The notes under the pieces were generated by a model. It had not been told where the DNA came from. It did no database searches and was given only the letters and a program-made list of their open reading frames with translations. From Burkholderiaceae bacterium (GTDB lineage Bacteria > Pseudomonadota > Gammaproteobacteria > Burkholderiales > Burkholderiaceae_C): DNA of 64,000 bases. The stretch spans positions 124,001-188,000 of the forward strand of contig JAHCKM010000002.1 in the NCBI GenBank assembly GCA_026125795.1, written 5' to 3'. The translations under genes were made by a program, and so were the position numbers. The stretch's first letter is position 1. Each line of letters starts with the position of its first letter. Positions 46,658-55,981 of the stretch are shown piece after piece.

Positions 46658-47310
46658 GTCGGTTCGAAGCGATACCCCAGACCCCGCACCGTCTCGATCA
46701 GGTCGCGCCCGAGCTTGCGGCGCAGGCTCGAGATGTGAACCTCGAGCGCGTTGCTGCTGATCTCGCTGTCGAAGCCGTGCACCAGGCGTTCCAGATCGCC
46801 CTTGGGCACGATGCGGCCGGCGCGCAGCGTGAGCGCCTCCAGCACCGTCCATTCGCGCGCCGTGAGGTCCACGCGCTGCTCGTCGCGGTAGGCGGCGCGT
46901 GCGTGCAGATCGATCGTCACGGCACCGGCCGTCACGCGTGCCGCCGGCGCGCCGGCCCCACGCCGGCAGATCGCACGCAGCCGCGCCGCCAGCTCCTCGG
47001 GCGCGAACGGCTTGACCAGGTAGTCATCGGCCCCGCTGTCGAGCCCTTGCACGCGGTCGACCAGCCGATCGCGCGCCGTCAGCATCAGCGCCGGTGTGGA
47101 GTCGCCGTGCGCGCGTCGCGCGCGCAGCCAGTCGAGGCCCGAGCCGTCGGGCAACTGCCAGTCGACGAGCAAGGCATCGAACGGCTCGTTGCGTGCCGCG
47201 TCCGCGGCCTTCAGGCAACGAAACCAATCGACGCCATGTCCTTCGGCCCGCAGGTAGTCGCGCAGGCCTTCGCCGAGGATGTCGTCGTCTTCGATCAGCA
47301 GCAATCGCAT
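46654..47310 (-). CDS. pmrA: OmpR-family response regulator (PmrA-like)
   Basis: A 218-residue regulator. Receiver: LLIEDDDILGEGL, phospho-Asp in ALLVDWQLPDGSG, Lys in YLVKPFAPEE. DNA-binding winged helix: LTAREWTVLEALT, ALEVHISSLRRKLG, VRGLGYRFEPT. Divergent from eptA with 96 bp between starts. The direct-repeat box CTTCAG-N5-CTTCAG in that gap is the probable binding site, and a near-identical copy precedes the hemolysin-family operon. Confidence 0.88.
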   Translation of the reverse strand: MRLLLIEDDDILGEGLRDYLRAEGHGVDWFRCLKAADAARNEPFDALLVDWQLPDGSGLDWLRARRAHGDSTPALMLTARDRLVDRVQGLDSGADDYLVKPFAPEELAARLRAICRRGAGAPAARVTAGAVTIDLHARAAYRDEQRVDLTAREWTVLEALTLRAGRIVPKGDLERLVHGFDSEISSNALEVHISSLRRKLGRDLIETVRGLGYRFEPT

Positions 47311-47367
47311 GGGCAGGCCCGGGTGGCGCCGCGACGTTACCACCGCGCGCTGCGCCGTTGGGCCGGG

Positions 47368-47384
47368 CTTCAGTCCTGCTTCAG
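47368..47384 (+). promoter_or_regulatory. PmrA/QseB-like direct-repeat box in the eptA/pmrA divergent promoter
   Basis: CTTCAG-TCCTG-CTTCAG, half-sites 11 bp apart. It lies 57 bp upstream of the pmrA-like start and 22 bp upstream of the eptA start used here. The short distance to eptA suggests either a very short leader or a downstream start (for example TTG 47455). Confidence 0.6.
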
Positions 47385-47406
47385 CCAACCACGCTGCAAT
47401 ACGGTC

Positions 47407-49080
47407 ATGCGGCTGAGCACGATCCACCCTGGGCCCGTCTCCACCAACGGGCCGTTGACGATCACCACCACGGTGGAGCCGGTGTTGCTCGTGTCGAGCG
47501 CGTTCTTCGCGCTGGCGGCCAACCGGCCGTTCTTCGCGGCGGCGCTGCGCGGGCACGAGGCCGGCAGCCCGGCCACCTGGGGCTTTCTGCTCGGCGTCTC
47601 GGTGCTGCTGGTGGCGCTGCACTTCGTGCTGCTGGCGCTGGTGTGCAACCGCTGGACATTGAAGCCGGTGCTGGCGATGCTGATCGTGATCAGCGCGCTG
47701 GCCAGCTATTTCACGGCGCGCTACAGCGTGTACTTCGATGCGACCATGGTGCGCAACGTGCTGCACACGCATCCGGCCGAAGCGCGCGAGCTGCTGTCAC
47801 CGGCGCTGTTGCCGCACCTGGCGCTGTATGCCGCTGCGCCGCTCGTGCTGTTGTGGCGCGTGCGCATCGAGCGCACAGCGCCGCTGCGCGCCGGCCTGAT
47901 CCGCGCGGCCTGGCTGCTGGCCGCGCTGGCGGTGGGCGTGGCGGCGTTGCTGGCCGTGTTCCAGCCGTTCGCGTCGCTGATGCGCAACCATCGCGAGGTG
48001 CGCTATCTGATCACCCCGGGCAACGTGGTGGCCTCGCTGGTCAGGGTGCTCGGGCGCGAGACCCGCGCCGCGGCGGCGCCGCGCCAGCCGATCGGCCTCG
48101 ACGCCAAGCCCGGCACGGCCCTTCGACGCAAGCCGCTGGTCGTTGTGCTGGTGGTCGGCGAGACCGCGCGGGCGGCCAGCTGGGGTCTCAACGGCTATGC
48201 GCGGCAGACCACGCCGCAATTGACGGCCTTGCCGGTGATCAACTTCCCGCAGGTCACCAGCTGCGGCACCAACACCGAGGTTTCGTTGCCGTGCATGTTC
48301 GCGCCCGTCGGACGGCGCGACTACGACGAGGCGCGCATTCGCGGCAGCGAGAGCCTGCTGCACGTGCTGGCGCGCGCCGGCGTGGCGGTGCACTGGCGCG
48401 ACAACCAGTCGGGCTGCAAGGGCGTCTGTGACGGCCTGCCCCACGACAACGTGCAGGCGCTCAACGCCACCGGCCTGTGCAGCGCGGGCCAGTGCCTGGA
48501 CGAAGGATTGCTGCATGGGCTGGAGCGCCGCCTGGCCGCCGCTGAGGGCGCCCAGCTGCTGGTGCTGCACCAGCTGGGCAACCACGGGCCTGCGTATTTC
48601 AGGCGCTACCCGCCGCCGTTTGCGCGCTTCATGCCGGCGTGCAACAACGACGACCTGTCGTTGTGCACGCGGCAGGAGATCGTCAACGCGTACGACAACG
48701 CGCTGCTCTACACCGATCACGTGCTGGCGCAATTGATCACGCAGCTGGCTGCGCACGCCGAGCACGTGGACTCGGCGCTGATCTACGTGTCCGACCACGG
48801 CGAGTCGCTGGGCGAGGGCGGTCTGTTCCTGCACGGCATGCCGTACGCGATTGCGCCCGATGTGCAGACACACGTGCCGATGATGATGTGGCTGTCCGCC
48901 GGCGCGCCGAGCAGCCTGGGCCTGGACACGGCCTGTCTGCGCCGGCAGGCCCGCACGGCGCTCACCCACGACAACCTGTTCCACACCCTGCTCGGCGTGT
49001 TCGACGTGCGCACGCGGCTGTATGAGGCCGGGCTCGACTTCGGCGCCAGATGTCGTGGCGTCGACGCCGCGCTGTCGTGA
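47407..49080 (+). CDS. eptA: Phosphoethanolamine--lipid A transferase
   Basis: A 557-residue inner-membrane sulfatase-fold enzyme that adds phosphoethanolamine to lipid A and gives resistance to cationic peptides. Five N-terminal hydrophobic helices (to about residue 180) precede the periplasmic domain. VVGETARAASWGLNGY holds a metal-binding Glu, the nucleophilic Thr is in CGTNTEVSLPCMF, and SDHGESLGE holds further metal ligands. Several Cys pairs (DNQSGCKGVCDG, FMPACNNDDLSLC) form the usual disulfides. Start ATG 47407 lacks a clear ribosome-binding site. Divergent from pmrAB, which probably controls it. Confidence 0.93.
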   Translation: MRLSTIHPGPVSTNGPLTITTTVEPVLLVSSAFFALAANRPFFAAALRGHEAGSPATWGFLLGVSVLLVALHFVLLALVCNRWTLKPVLAMLIVISALASYFTARYSVYFDATMVRNVLHTHPAEARELLSPALLPHLALYAAAPLVLLWRVRIERTAPLRAGLIRAAWLLAALAVGVAALLAVFQPFASLMRNHREVRYLITPGNVVASLVRVLGRETRAAAAPRQPIGLDAKPGTALRRKPLVVVLVVGETARAASWGLNGYARQTTPQLTALPVINFPQVTSCGTNTEVSLPCMFAPVGRRDYDEARIRGSESLLHVLARAGVAVHWRDNQSGCKGVCDGLPHDNVQALNATGLCSAGQCLDEGLLHGLERRLAAAEGAQLLVLHQLGNHGPAYFRRYPPPFARFMPACNNDDLSLCTRQEIVNAYDNALLYTDHVLAQLITQLAAHAEHVDSALIYVSDHGESLGEGGLFLHGMPYAIAPDVQTHVPMMMWLSAGAPSSLGLDTACLRRQARTALTHDNLFHTLLGVFDVRTRLYEAGLDFGARCRGVDAALS

Positions 49081-49745
49081 ACCGGGTGCTGCGCTGGGAG
49101 GCCGCGGCCGCGGTCGCCGGCCTGTTCGCGCTGTTGTTGTGGGAATGGTCCGGCTTGGACATGGCGCTGACGCGCGCCTACGGATCGCCGGGCGGTTTCG
49201 CCTGGCGCGACGCATGGCTCACGCGCACGCTGCTGCACGATGGTGGCCGGGCGCTGGCCTGGGCCGTGATGGCGCTGTGGCTCCTCTCCTCGTCGATCGA
49301 TCGAAGCGCCGAACGCGCGCGCCGGCTGCGCTGGATCGGCGTGTCGCTGTTGTGCCTTCTGCTGGTGCCGACGTTGAAGCAGTTCGCCGCCAGCAGCTGC
49401 CCCTGGGAGTTGCGCGAGTTCGGCGGCCGCGTGGCGGCCTACGTGCCGCACTGGATGCTCGGCGTGTACGACGGCGGACCGGGCCGCTGCTTTCCTTCAG
49501 GCCATGCGGTGGCGGCGTTCGCCTTCTTCGCGCTTTACTTCGACCGGCGCGAGAGCCGCCCGCGTGCCGCGCGCTGGTGGCTTGCCGGCGTGTGCGCGGC
49601 CGGGGCGCTGTTCGGCTGGGCCCAGTTGGCGCGCGGCGCGCACTTTCTCAGCCACACGCTGTGGTCGGCGTGGCTGTGCTGGGTGGTTTGTGTGCTCGCA
49701 CAAACCCGGCTGCGCTGGCGCCCGGCGTCGCCGGTCACCGGGTGA
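49077..49745 (+). CDS. PAP2-family membrane phosphatase
   Basis: A 222-residue protein with about six hydrophobic helices. PAP2 motifs appear as KQFAASSCPWEL, CFPSGHAVAAFAF and ARGAHFLSHTLWS (the catalytic His lies in the last). It resembles lipid phosphatases such as LpxE/PgpB relatives. GTG 49077 overlaps the eptA stop (GTGA), so the two are co-translated and the protein probably removes a phosphate from lipid A or an undecaprenyl/phosphatidate lipid in the same remodelling step. Confidence 0.9.
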   Translation: MNRVLRWEAAAAVAGLFALLLWEWSGLDMALTRAYGSPGGFAWRDAWLTRTLLHDGGRALAWAVMALWLLSSSIDRSAERARRLRWIGVSLLCLLLVPTLKQFAASSCPWELREFGGRVAAYVPHWMLGVYDGGPGRCFPSGHAVAAFAFFALYFDRRESRPRAARWWLAGVCAAGALFGWAQLARGAHFLSHTLWSAWLCWVVCVLAQTRLRWRPASPVTG

Positions 49746-49753
49746 CCTCGCAC

Positions 49754-49828
49754 TGGCCCCCCCGGCAGGAATCGAACCTGCATCTAGCGCTTAGGAGGCG
49801 CTCGTTCTATCCATTGAACTACGGCGGG
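49754..49828 (-). tRNA. tRNA-Arg (anticodon CCT)
   Basis: The minus strand folds as a complete cloverleaf. D-stem GTTC/GAAC; anticodon stem AGCGC/GCGCT with loop CTCCTAA; T-stem GCAGG/CCTGC with loop TTCGATT; acceptor CCCGCCG/CGGGGGG; discriminator G and an encoded CCA (49754-49756). The acceptor stem has one G-G mismatch (positions 4:69). It lies between the convergent PAP2 gene and tamB. Confidence 0.93.
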
Positions 49829-49841
49829 TGCTCGGATTCTC

Positions 49842-52800
49842 TCACCAGCGCCACGACCAGATCAGGTCGAGCGCGTTCTCCTCGCCGGACTGCGCGCGCA
49901 CGGTGAACCGCTGCGCGATGCGGTACACCAGCTGCCAGCTGCCGGCGGTGGCGTTGACGCTGCGCTCGTAGCCCACGTACCAGCGCTGCGACAGCTGTTT
50001 GCCGAGCGAGACGATGGTCTCGCGCACCTGTCCCTCGCTCTCCTGTCGCACCGAGAAGTCGGTCAGGCCCAGCCGGCTCAGCAGCTGATCGGTGGGCCCC
50101 TGGTCGTCGCCGGCCAGCAGCGCCAGCGCCGCGCGCTGCAGCAGCGCGGTGTCATCGCGCCCCAGGCCCTCGCTGGCACGCCCGAGCATCAGCCACGACA
50201 GCTTGTCCATCTCGCTCATCACGGGTTCGCTGAACAGCTGCACGCGCGGATTGGCCAGCGGTCCCGTCACCGCGACACCGACGCGCACGTCGAGGTTGGG
50301 CCGGATCGCCAGGATGTCGAGTCGCGGGTTCTCGGCGTTGCCGGTGAACACCAGCTCGCCACGCTCGATCACCAGCTTCTGCGCATAGGCGACATAGGTG
50401 CCCTTGTCGGTGCGCACGGTGCCGTTGACGGCCATCCGTCCTGCCGGCGACGTGATGCGCAGATCGCCGCGCAACGACGCATCGAGGCCGCGCCCGCGCA
50501 CCTGCAGTTTTTCACCCAGGCCGAGCACGAGGTCCACTTGCGCATTGCGCAGCGGCGCGGGCAGCGGCGGGTCCTTGCGCGGGTCGCGCACGGTGGTGAC
50601 GGAGTAGATCGGTGCCGAGGCGCCTTGCGGCGCCGACGCGGCGCGCACGACCACCACGTCGTCGTCGAGGCCGCCGACGCCGCGATTGCTCACGTCGATC
50701 AGGCCTTCGTCGACCACGAACCGGCCGTCGAGCTTGAGCGCGTTGCGGGTGAGCTGCAGGTCGGCGCCGCCGCTGGCGACGAGCCGCCGGTCGATGCGCG
50801 CCAGCAGGCGGAACTGCTCGGCGGCCACGCGCAGGCGCGCGCTCGGCGATGCGCCGAGCGAGGCTTCGCCGCTCACCCGCAAGTGGCCATCGCCGCCTTT
50901 GAAGTCCATGCGCTGCACGCGGGCCACCGCGCCATCGAGCGACGCCGCCAGTTCGCCCTCTGTGACGTTGACGCCGAGCAGCACGTTGCGCACCGACAGG
51001 TCGTCGCCGCGCATCTGGCCGCGCAGCTCGGGCGCGCCGAAGCGTCCGCCCATCTCGGCCGTCACCTGCAGACTGCCGCCGAGGCGCCAGCCCGGCGGCA
51101 CCCACACGCCCCACGCGGCGAGATTGGCCACGCGCATCTGCAGCACGCCCTCGAGCGGCGCATCGGCCGCGGGCCAGCGCGCCTGCGCGTTCGTGCGCAC
51201 GGTCTGCGCGCCGCCCATCTCGCCGAAACGGCTCCCCGCCACGCCTTGCGCGAAGCGCCACACGCCGTTGTGCGCCTGGAACGCGAGCTGCAGCTCGCCG
51301 ATGTCCAGCGACTGCGGACGGCCGCTTTCGTCGGCCACGCGCAGGTCGCCGCCGGAACGCGCCAGCAGGATGTCGGCATCGAAGCGTTCGGCCGCATGGA
51401 CCTCGATGCGGCCGGCGAGCCGCAGGTCTCCGCCCCAGCCCAGCTCCGGTTGCAGCCGCGCCAGCACCGGCGCCACCGCAAACGGCTCGAGCTCGCTGCT
51501 CAGATCGAAGCGCCGGCCTTCGGCGCGCCAAGCCGCCTGCGTCCAGCGCAGCGCAGCGCCACCGGGGAGCGTGACGCGGCCGGGCGCGAGCTCGGCGCGT
51601 GTCACGTCGCGCGCCGCGTTCAGCTGCACGCTCAGGTCCAGCTCCGATGCCGCGACCCACGCGTCGTTGGCGCCGTTGCGGTTGCGCGCGCCGATGCGCA
51701 GCGTGGTGCCCTCGGCCCGCCAGGTGCCGCCGCCATCACCGGCGGCGCGCCAGGCGGCGCGGCCGTCGAGCGAGAGCCGCGTGCCGCCGGCCGTGGAGCC
51801 GAGCAGGTTCTCGGTCCATGCCGGCGGACGCACCGGGCTGGTGGCCGAGAGGCTCAGCTGGTGGGCGCGCAGGCTGCCCGACACGCGCGCCTGCAGCTCG
51901 TCGAGGCGCTGCTCGCCCTGGCTCAACGACTGGAGCGCCGCGGTCAGCTCGATCGACGGGTCAGCGCCGGGCGTGAAGCGCGCTTCGGCCTGGCCGTCCT
52001 GCAACACGGCTTCAGCGATCTGCAGACCCTGGGTGCGCAGCATCGCGCGGCCGCCGAGCGCCGGCCAGCGGCCCTCGATCACTCCCTGCAGCTGCGCGGC
52101 ACCGGCAACCGGCCAGACGGCCGGCGGCAGCGCCGGCGACAACAGGGCGATCGGCTTCAGCGCCGCCAGCGCCGGCCACGCGGCATCCACCTTCCAGCGG
52201 TCGGCGGCCGGCTCGGCAGCCAAGGCGCCGTCGATCGCCAGCTGGTTGTCGGCCGCGCCGAAACGGCCGTTGAGCGCCAGCGCCCGGCCGTCTCCGCGTG
52301 CGGCGACACTGGCCGCGATCGGCACGCCGGCCAGCTGGCTGTCGGCGATGTCGAGCTGCGCCTGGCCGCGCATCGACGCGAGCGCCGAGCCCACGTCCTG
52401 GCGCAGTTGATCGGCGAGCGTCTCGGGCAGTTGCGCATCGAGCTGCCACCGACCGCTGAACCGGTGCGGGCCGCGACTCCAGGCGGATTCGGGCGTACCC
52501 GGCCACCACACCAGCGGATCGAAGCGCGCCAGCTCTCCCTGGCTCTGGAGTTGCCACGCGCGGGCGCGACCTTGGTTGGAGCGCACCGCTTTCAGCGTGG
52601 CCTGTGCGCTGGCGTCGGCCGACGTGGCCCGCAGCCGCGTCAGCTCCACGGTGTCGGCCGACAGCGCGAGCTGCAGCTCGGCGCGCACCGGCTTGCCGGC
52701 ACCGCTGAGCAACGTGCCCTCCAGCGCGCCGTCGATGCGCGCCGACCACGGCGGCGCCGTGCCCACTGGCGGCGCAGGGGCGGCTGCCGTGGGCAACGGC

Positions 52801-54107
52801 ACGCCGCGGAGCTGAAGGGCCAGCTTGCCGTGGGTACGCATCGGCGCGGCCGCGCGGTGCAGGCGTGCAGGCTCCACGTTGCTCAGCTGCAGGTCGAGCC
52901 GCAGGTCGGATCCGCTCCATTGGCCGCTGCCCTGCAAGCGACCGGCCGCGGCCTTGTCGTCGGCCAGCAGCGCCTGCCATTGGGTGATGTCGATGCGATC
53001 GAGCTGTGCCGGCGTGCCGGCGAGCTGTAGCCGCAACTCGCGCACCGGCAAGCGGTTGGCATCGAGGCGCCCGGGCAGCTGGTTGTGCACGGTGATCGAG
53101 GCCTGCGCCGGGCGGTCGAGCCCGGAGGTCTGCACCTGCGCCTGTGCATCGAGCCGCGTCTGCGGCGCGGCGCTGCTGAAGGCGGCGAGGTCGATGGCAC
53201 GCGTCGACAGCTGCAGCTCGGCGAGCGGCCATGCGGCGAACGTCTGGATGCGCGCCTGCGCGTCGAGCGACGGCGCGGCGGCATCGCGCACATCGCTGCG
53301 CAGCGTGGCGCGCGCATTGAAGTTGGCCAGCGGCCCGTCGGCCTGCACCTGGGCCTGCCATGGCGTGCCGCCAAGCAACGATGGGCCGCTCCCGAGTTCC
53401 TTGACCCCCTCGGGGGGCGGGCCGGGCACTTGCCCGGACCTGGGGGCACGTACCGGCTCGGCGCGCAGCTGCAGCGCCAGCGGCAGCGGGGCCGCGCTGC
53501 CCAGTCGCGCGTCGGCGCCGATCCGGAGCCTGTCGTTGCGCATCGACAGCGCGCTGATGCGGTGCTCGGTGCCGTCGGCGCCACCGATGTGCAGGCCGGC
53601 GCGCAGGTCGAGCCAGGGCGCTTGCGCGTCGAGCTGCAGCTGCGCCACCTGCAACGCATCGATCTGCAGCGCGAACGGCAGGCGCAGCTGCGTCGGCGGC
53701 GCGCCGGCGGGGCCGCTTTCGCGCGGCGACTGCCAGGCCACGCGCTCGGCCGTGAGCGAGGGCGCGGTCAGCATCAGCCATGCCCCCGCATGCGGCAGCC
53801 AGCGCCAGCGCGGCTGCGCAAGCTCGATGCGATGCACTTCGATCGTCGGCTGTTGCGCGCCGCCTTGCCACAACAGGCGTTCGATCGAGAGCCCGTCGCT
53901 CCACAACGCGCCGCGCACGCCTTGCACTTGCAGTCCGGGGACTCGCGCCAACAACCACCGCGTGCCGGCTTCGCTGCGCAGCACCTGCGTGATGCCCAGG
54001 CCCGTTGTCAGCAGCAGCGCAAGCAGTGCCAGCAGCAGCGCGAAACCGATCCACGGACGGCGACGGGGCGCCGGGTTGGCGGGAGAGGGTGCTTGTGCAG
54101 CGCTCAC
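49842..54107 (-). CDS. tamB: Translocation and assembly module protein TamB
   Basis: A 1421-residue inner-membrane-anchored AsmA-like protein spanning the periplasm and working with TamA in outer-membrane protein assembly and lipid transport. N-terminal helix FALLLALLALLLTTGLGI, then long beta-repeat tracts, ending with the conserved DUF490 domain (DLRITSPAGRMAVNGTVRTD, LSWLMLGRASEGLGRDD, QRWYVGYERSVN). GTG 54107 is 2 bp after the tamA stop. A 29-residue segment near residues 218-246 (RAPRSGQVPGPPPEGVKELG and following) is encoded by a REP-like palindromic element and is foreign to the beta-repeat pattern. Confidence 0.93.
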   Translation of the reverse strand: MSAAQAPSPANPAPRRRPWIGFALLLALLALLLTTGLGITQVLRSEAGTRWLLARVPGLQVQGVRGALWSDGLSIERLLWQGGAQQPTIEVHRIELAQPRWRWLPHAGAWLMLTAPSLTAERVAWQSPRESGPAGAPPTQLRLPFALQIDALQVAQLQLDAQAPWLDLRAGLHIGGADGTEHRISALSMRNDRLRIGADARLGSAAPLPLALQLRAEPVRAPRSGQVPGPPPEGVKELGSGPSLLGGTPWQAQVQADGPLANFNARATLRSDVRDAAAPSLDAQARIQTFAAWPLAELQLSTRAIDLAAFSSAAPQTRLDAQAQVQTSGLDRPAQASITVHNQLPGRLDANRLPVRELRLQLAGTPAQLDRIDITQWQALLADDKAAAGRLQGSGQWSGSDLRLDLQLSNVEPARLHRAAAPMRTHGKLALQLRGVPLPTAAAPAPPVGTAPPWSARIDGALEGTLLSGAGKPVRAELQLALSADTVELTRLRATSADASAQATLKAVRSNQGRARAWQLQSQGELARFDPLVWWPGTPESAWSRGPHRFSGRWQLDAQLPETLADQLRQDVGSALASMRGQAQLDIADSQLAGVPIAASVAARGDGRALALNGRFGAADNQLAIDGALAAEPAADRWKVDAAWPALAALKPIALLSPALPPAVWPVAGAAQLQGVIEGRWPALGGRAMLRTQGLQIAEAVLQDGQAEARFTPGADPSIELTAALQSLSQGEQRLDELQARVSGSLRAHQLSLSATSPVRPPAWTENLLGSTAGGTRLSLDGRAAWRAAGDGGGTWRAEGTTLRIGARNRNGANDAWVAASELDLSVQLNAARDVTRAELAPGRVTLPGGAALRWTQAAWRAEGRRFDLSSELEPFAVAPVLARLQPELGWGGDLRLAGRIEVHAAERFDADILLARSGGDLRVADESGRPQSLDIGELQLAFQAHNGVWRFAQGVAGSRFGEMGGAQTVRTNAQARWPAADAPLEGVLQMRVANLAAWGVWVPPGWRLGGSLQVTAEMGGRFGAPELRGQMRGDDLSVRNVLLGVNVTEGELAASLDGAVARVQRMDFKGGDGHLRVSGEASLGASPSARLRVAAEQFRLLARIDRRLVASGGADLQLTRNALKLDGRFVVDEGLIDVSNRGVGGLDDDVVVVRAASAPQGASAPIYSVTTVRDPRKDPPLPAPLRNAQVDLVLGLGEKLQVRGRGLDASLRGDLRITSPAGRMAVNGTVRTDKGTYVAYAQKLVIERGELVFTGNAENPRLDILAIRPNLDVRVGVAVTGPLANPRVQLFSEPVMSEMDKLSWLMLGRASEGLGRDDTALLQRAALALLAGDDQGPTDQLLSRLGLTDFSVRQESEGQVRETIVSLGKQLSQRWYVGYERSVNATAGSWQLVYRIAQRFTVRAQSGEENALDLIWSWRW
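53374..53455. repeat. REP-like palindromic element inserted in tamB
   Basis: The element includes CCCCCTCGGGGGG (near 53405-53417) and a perfect CCGGGCA-CT-TGCCCGG stem (53422-53437), next to GGGCCGCTCCC (53384-53394). GGGCCGCTCCC and CCCTCGGGGGG also occur, closer together, in the 6.3-6.4 kb repeat cluster. The insertion keeps the tamB frame and adds about 27-29 codons. Confidence 0.65.
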
Positions 54108-54109
54108 GA

Positions 54110-55981
54110 CTAGAACGCGATGCCCACCGACAGATGCAGGCGCCACTTGCGCAGCTGCTCGCCGTACGCCATGTCGACGCGCAGCGGCCCCACCGGGCTG
54201 CGCCAGCGCAGACCCACGCCGTAGCCGCGCGCGGCCCTGAACTCGGTCCAGTTCTCGGCGGCGTTGCCGGCATCGATGAACACCGCGCCCCACAGGGCTG
54301 GATATCGCGGGATCGGGCGCGCGATCTCGAAGCTGACGGTGCCGAGCACGTTGCCGCCGATGATGGTGCCGGTGGCCGGATCGATCGGTGCCAGCGTGCG
54401 GTATTCATAACCGCGCACCGATTCGTCGCCGCCGGCGCGAAACGTCAGCGCATCGGGGATCACCACCGAGTCGCGCTTGAAGATCTGGCCCACCTCGAGG
54501 CGGCCGGTGGTGTACCACGATTGGCCGAGCGGCAGATAACCGGTGAAGCGTGCGTACGCCAGCGTGAACGCGCCGGCGTCGCCGACGTTGCTGAACGCCC
54601 AGCCGACGCCGCCCTGGCCCGAGATGGAGACGCCGCGCGTGGGCAGCAGGATGCTGTCGAGCTCGCGCCAGACGCCGTGGTACTGCAGGCTCCAGGCGCG
54701 TGCGTCGCGCCGGTTCACCGCGGTGGTCTGCACCGACCGGTCGAAGCCGATGAAATAGAGCCGGTCGATGCGCGTGCCGTCCTGCGTGCGGCCGGTGCGC
54801 AGGCGCTGCGACACCACCTCGTCGAGGTCGGTGCGCAGCCGCTCGAGCTGCAGACCGATCATCTTGCGATAGAAACTCTCGCGCGGGTGCGAGCTCAGCT
54901 CGCCCTCGTAGGCCTCGCGCAGGCGGCCGAGCTCGATCTTGTTGTGCAGCGTGGCGCGGTAGCCAAAGATGCGCCGGTGCGTGTGTTCGGCGGTGACGCG
55001 CTCGCCGGTCTTGGCGCTCACGCCCAGCCCGAGCGTGAGCGACTGCAGCGGCACCTCGTGCACCTGCACCGTGACCGGCGCGGCGCCGGCGTGTGCCGGA
55101 TCGCTGTCGAAGCTGACCGTGGCGGCGTCGAACAGGCCGCTCTTGCGCAGCCGGTCCTGGTAGTCGAGCAGCGTGGCTTCGGTCAGCGGCGCACCGGGGC
55201 CGAAGCCGGCGAGGTTGCGCACCACGACTTCGTCGTGCTTGTCGAGTCCTTCGATGCGCATGGGTCCGGCCACGAACAACGGCCCGCTGTCGAGCGCGAG
55301 CGTGAGCTTGGCCTCCTGCGTGTCGGCATCGATTTCGGCGCCGCTGTCGGCCACGGTGGCGCTGGCGTAGCCGGCGGCGCGCAGCCGTGCCGCGGCTCCG
55401 GTCTTGGCCGCGCTCCACTCGCCGTTGCGAAAGGGTCCCCCGGGCGGCACGGGCCACCACGCGTGCAGCTCGCGGATCGCCTGCAGCGCCTGCTGGTCAC
55501 CGGCGTCGGCGCGTTCGCGCAACGCGCCGCGCACCACGAGCGTCACCTCCATCACGCGCACACGCGGCCCCGGACGCACGCTCATGTGCACGGTGGGCGG
55601 GGGCCCCGGATCGCGTCGCACATCGACCTCGGCATTGAAGTAACCCTCGGTCTGCAGCAACTGGCGCGCCTGCGCCGGCGCCGCGCCGACCAGCCGCAGC
55701 CATTCGACCTCGTCGAGTTCTTCCTGGGCGCTCAGCGTGGCCAGGCGTGCGAGGTCAAGATTGCGTTGCAGCAGCTCGCGCAACGGCCCCGGCGCATCGA
55801 TGACCAGCGTGGTGGCGTCGGCGCGCGGTGCCGACGCGGCGGCTGCCGGTGTGGCCGGGTCCGTGCTTTTGTTGTTGCTGCCGAACAGGCCGGCACAGCC
55901 GGCGAGCATCCACAACGGGACCAGCAGCGCGAAAACGCGGGAAACCGGCAGCGCGCGAGCGCGCTGCGGGCCAACGCTCAC
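54110..55981 (-). CDS. tamA: Outer membrane protein assembly factor TamA (BamA family)
   Basis: A 623-residue Omp85-family protein. A short hydrophobic N-terminus with a lipobox-like LAGC (FALLVPLWMLAGCAGLFG) suggests a lipoprotein-like signal. Three POTRA domains occupy about residues 50-290, and a 16-strand barrel follows (FSNVGDAGAFTLAYARFTGY, FRAGGDESVRGYEY, with the RGY motif) ending in RLHLSVGIAF with a terminal Phe. The GTG start 55981 overlaps the VWA gene's stop by 4 nt. Pairs with tamB directly downstream. Confidence 0.92.
   Translation of the reverse strand: MSVGPQRARALPVSRVFALLVPLWMLAGCAGLFGSNNKSTDPATPAAAASAPRADATTLVIDAPGPLRELLQRNLDLARLATLSAQEELDEVEWLRLVGAAPAQARQLLQTEGYFNAEVDVRRDPGPPPTVHMSVRPGPRVRVMEVTLVVRGALRERADAGDQQALQAIRELHAWWPVPPGGPFRNGEWSAAKTGAAARLRAAGYASATVADSGAEIDADTQEAKLTLALDSGPLFVAGPMRIEGLDKHDEVVVRNLAGFGPGAPLTEATLLDYQDRLRKSGLFDAATVSFDSDPAHAGAAPVTVQVHEVPLQSLTLGLGVSAKTGERVTAEHTHRRIFGYRATLHNKIELGRLREAYEGELSSHPRESFYRKMIGLQLERLRTDLDEVVSQRLRTGRTQDGTRIDRLYFIGFDRSVQTTAVNRRDARAWSLQYHGVWRELDSILLPTRGVSISGQGGVGWAFSNVGDAGAFTLAYARFTGYLPLGQSWYTTGRLEVGQIFKRDSVVIPDALTFRAGGDESVRGYEYRTLAPIDPATGTIIGGNVLGTVSFEIARPIPRYPALWGAVFIDAGNAAENWTEFRAARGYGVGLRWRSPVGPLRVDMAYGEQLRKWRLHLSVGIAF

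Noticed and set aside
50538-53030. Long plus-strand open frame antisense to tamB
   Set aside because: High GC leaves stop-free frames; the translated product is Arg/Ala/His-rich with no domain, whereas the minus strand gives a full TamB.
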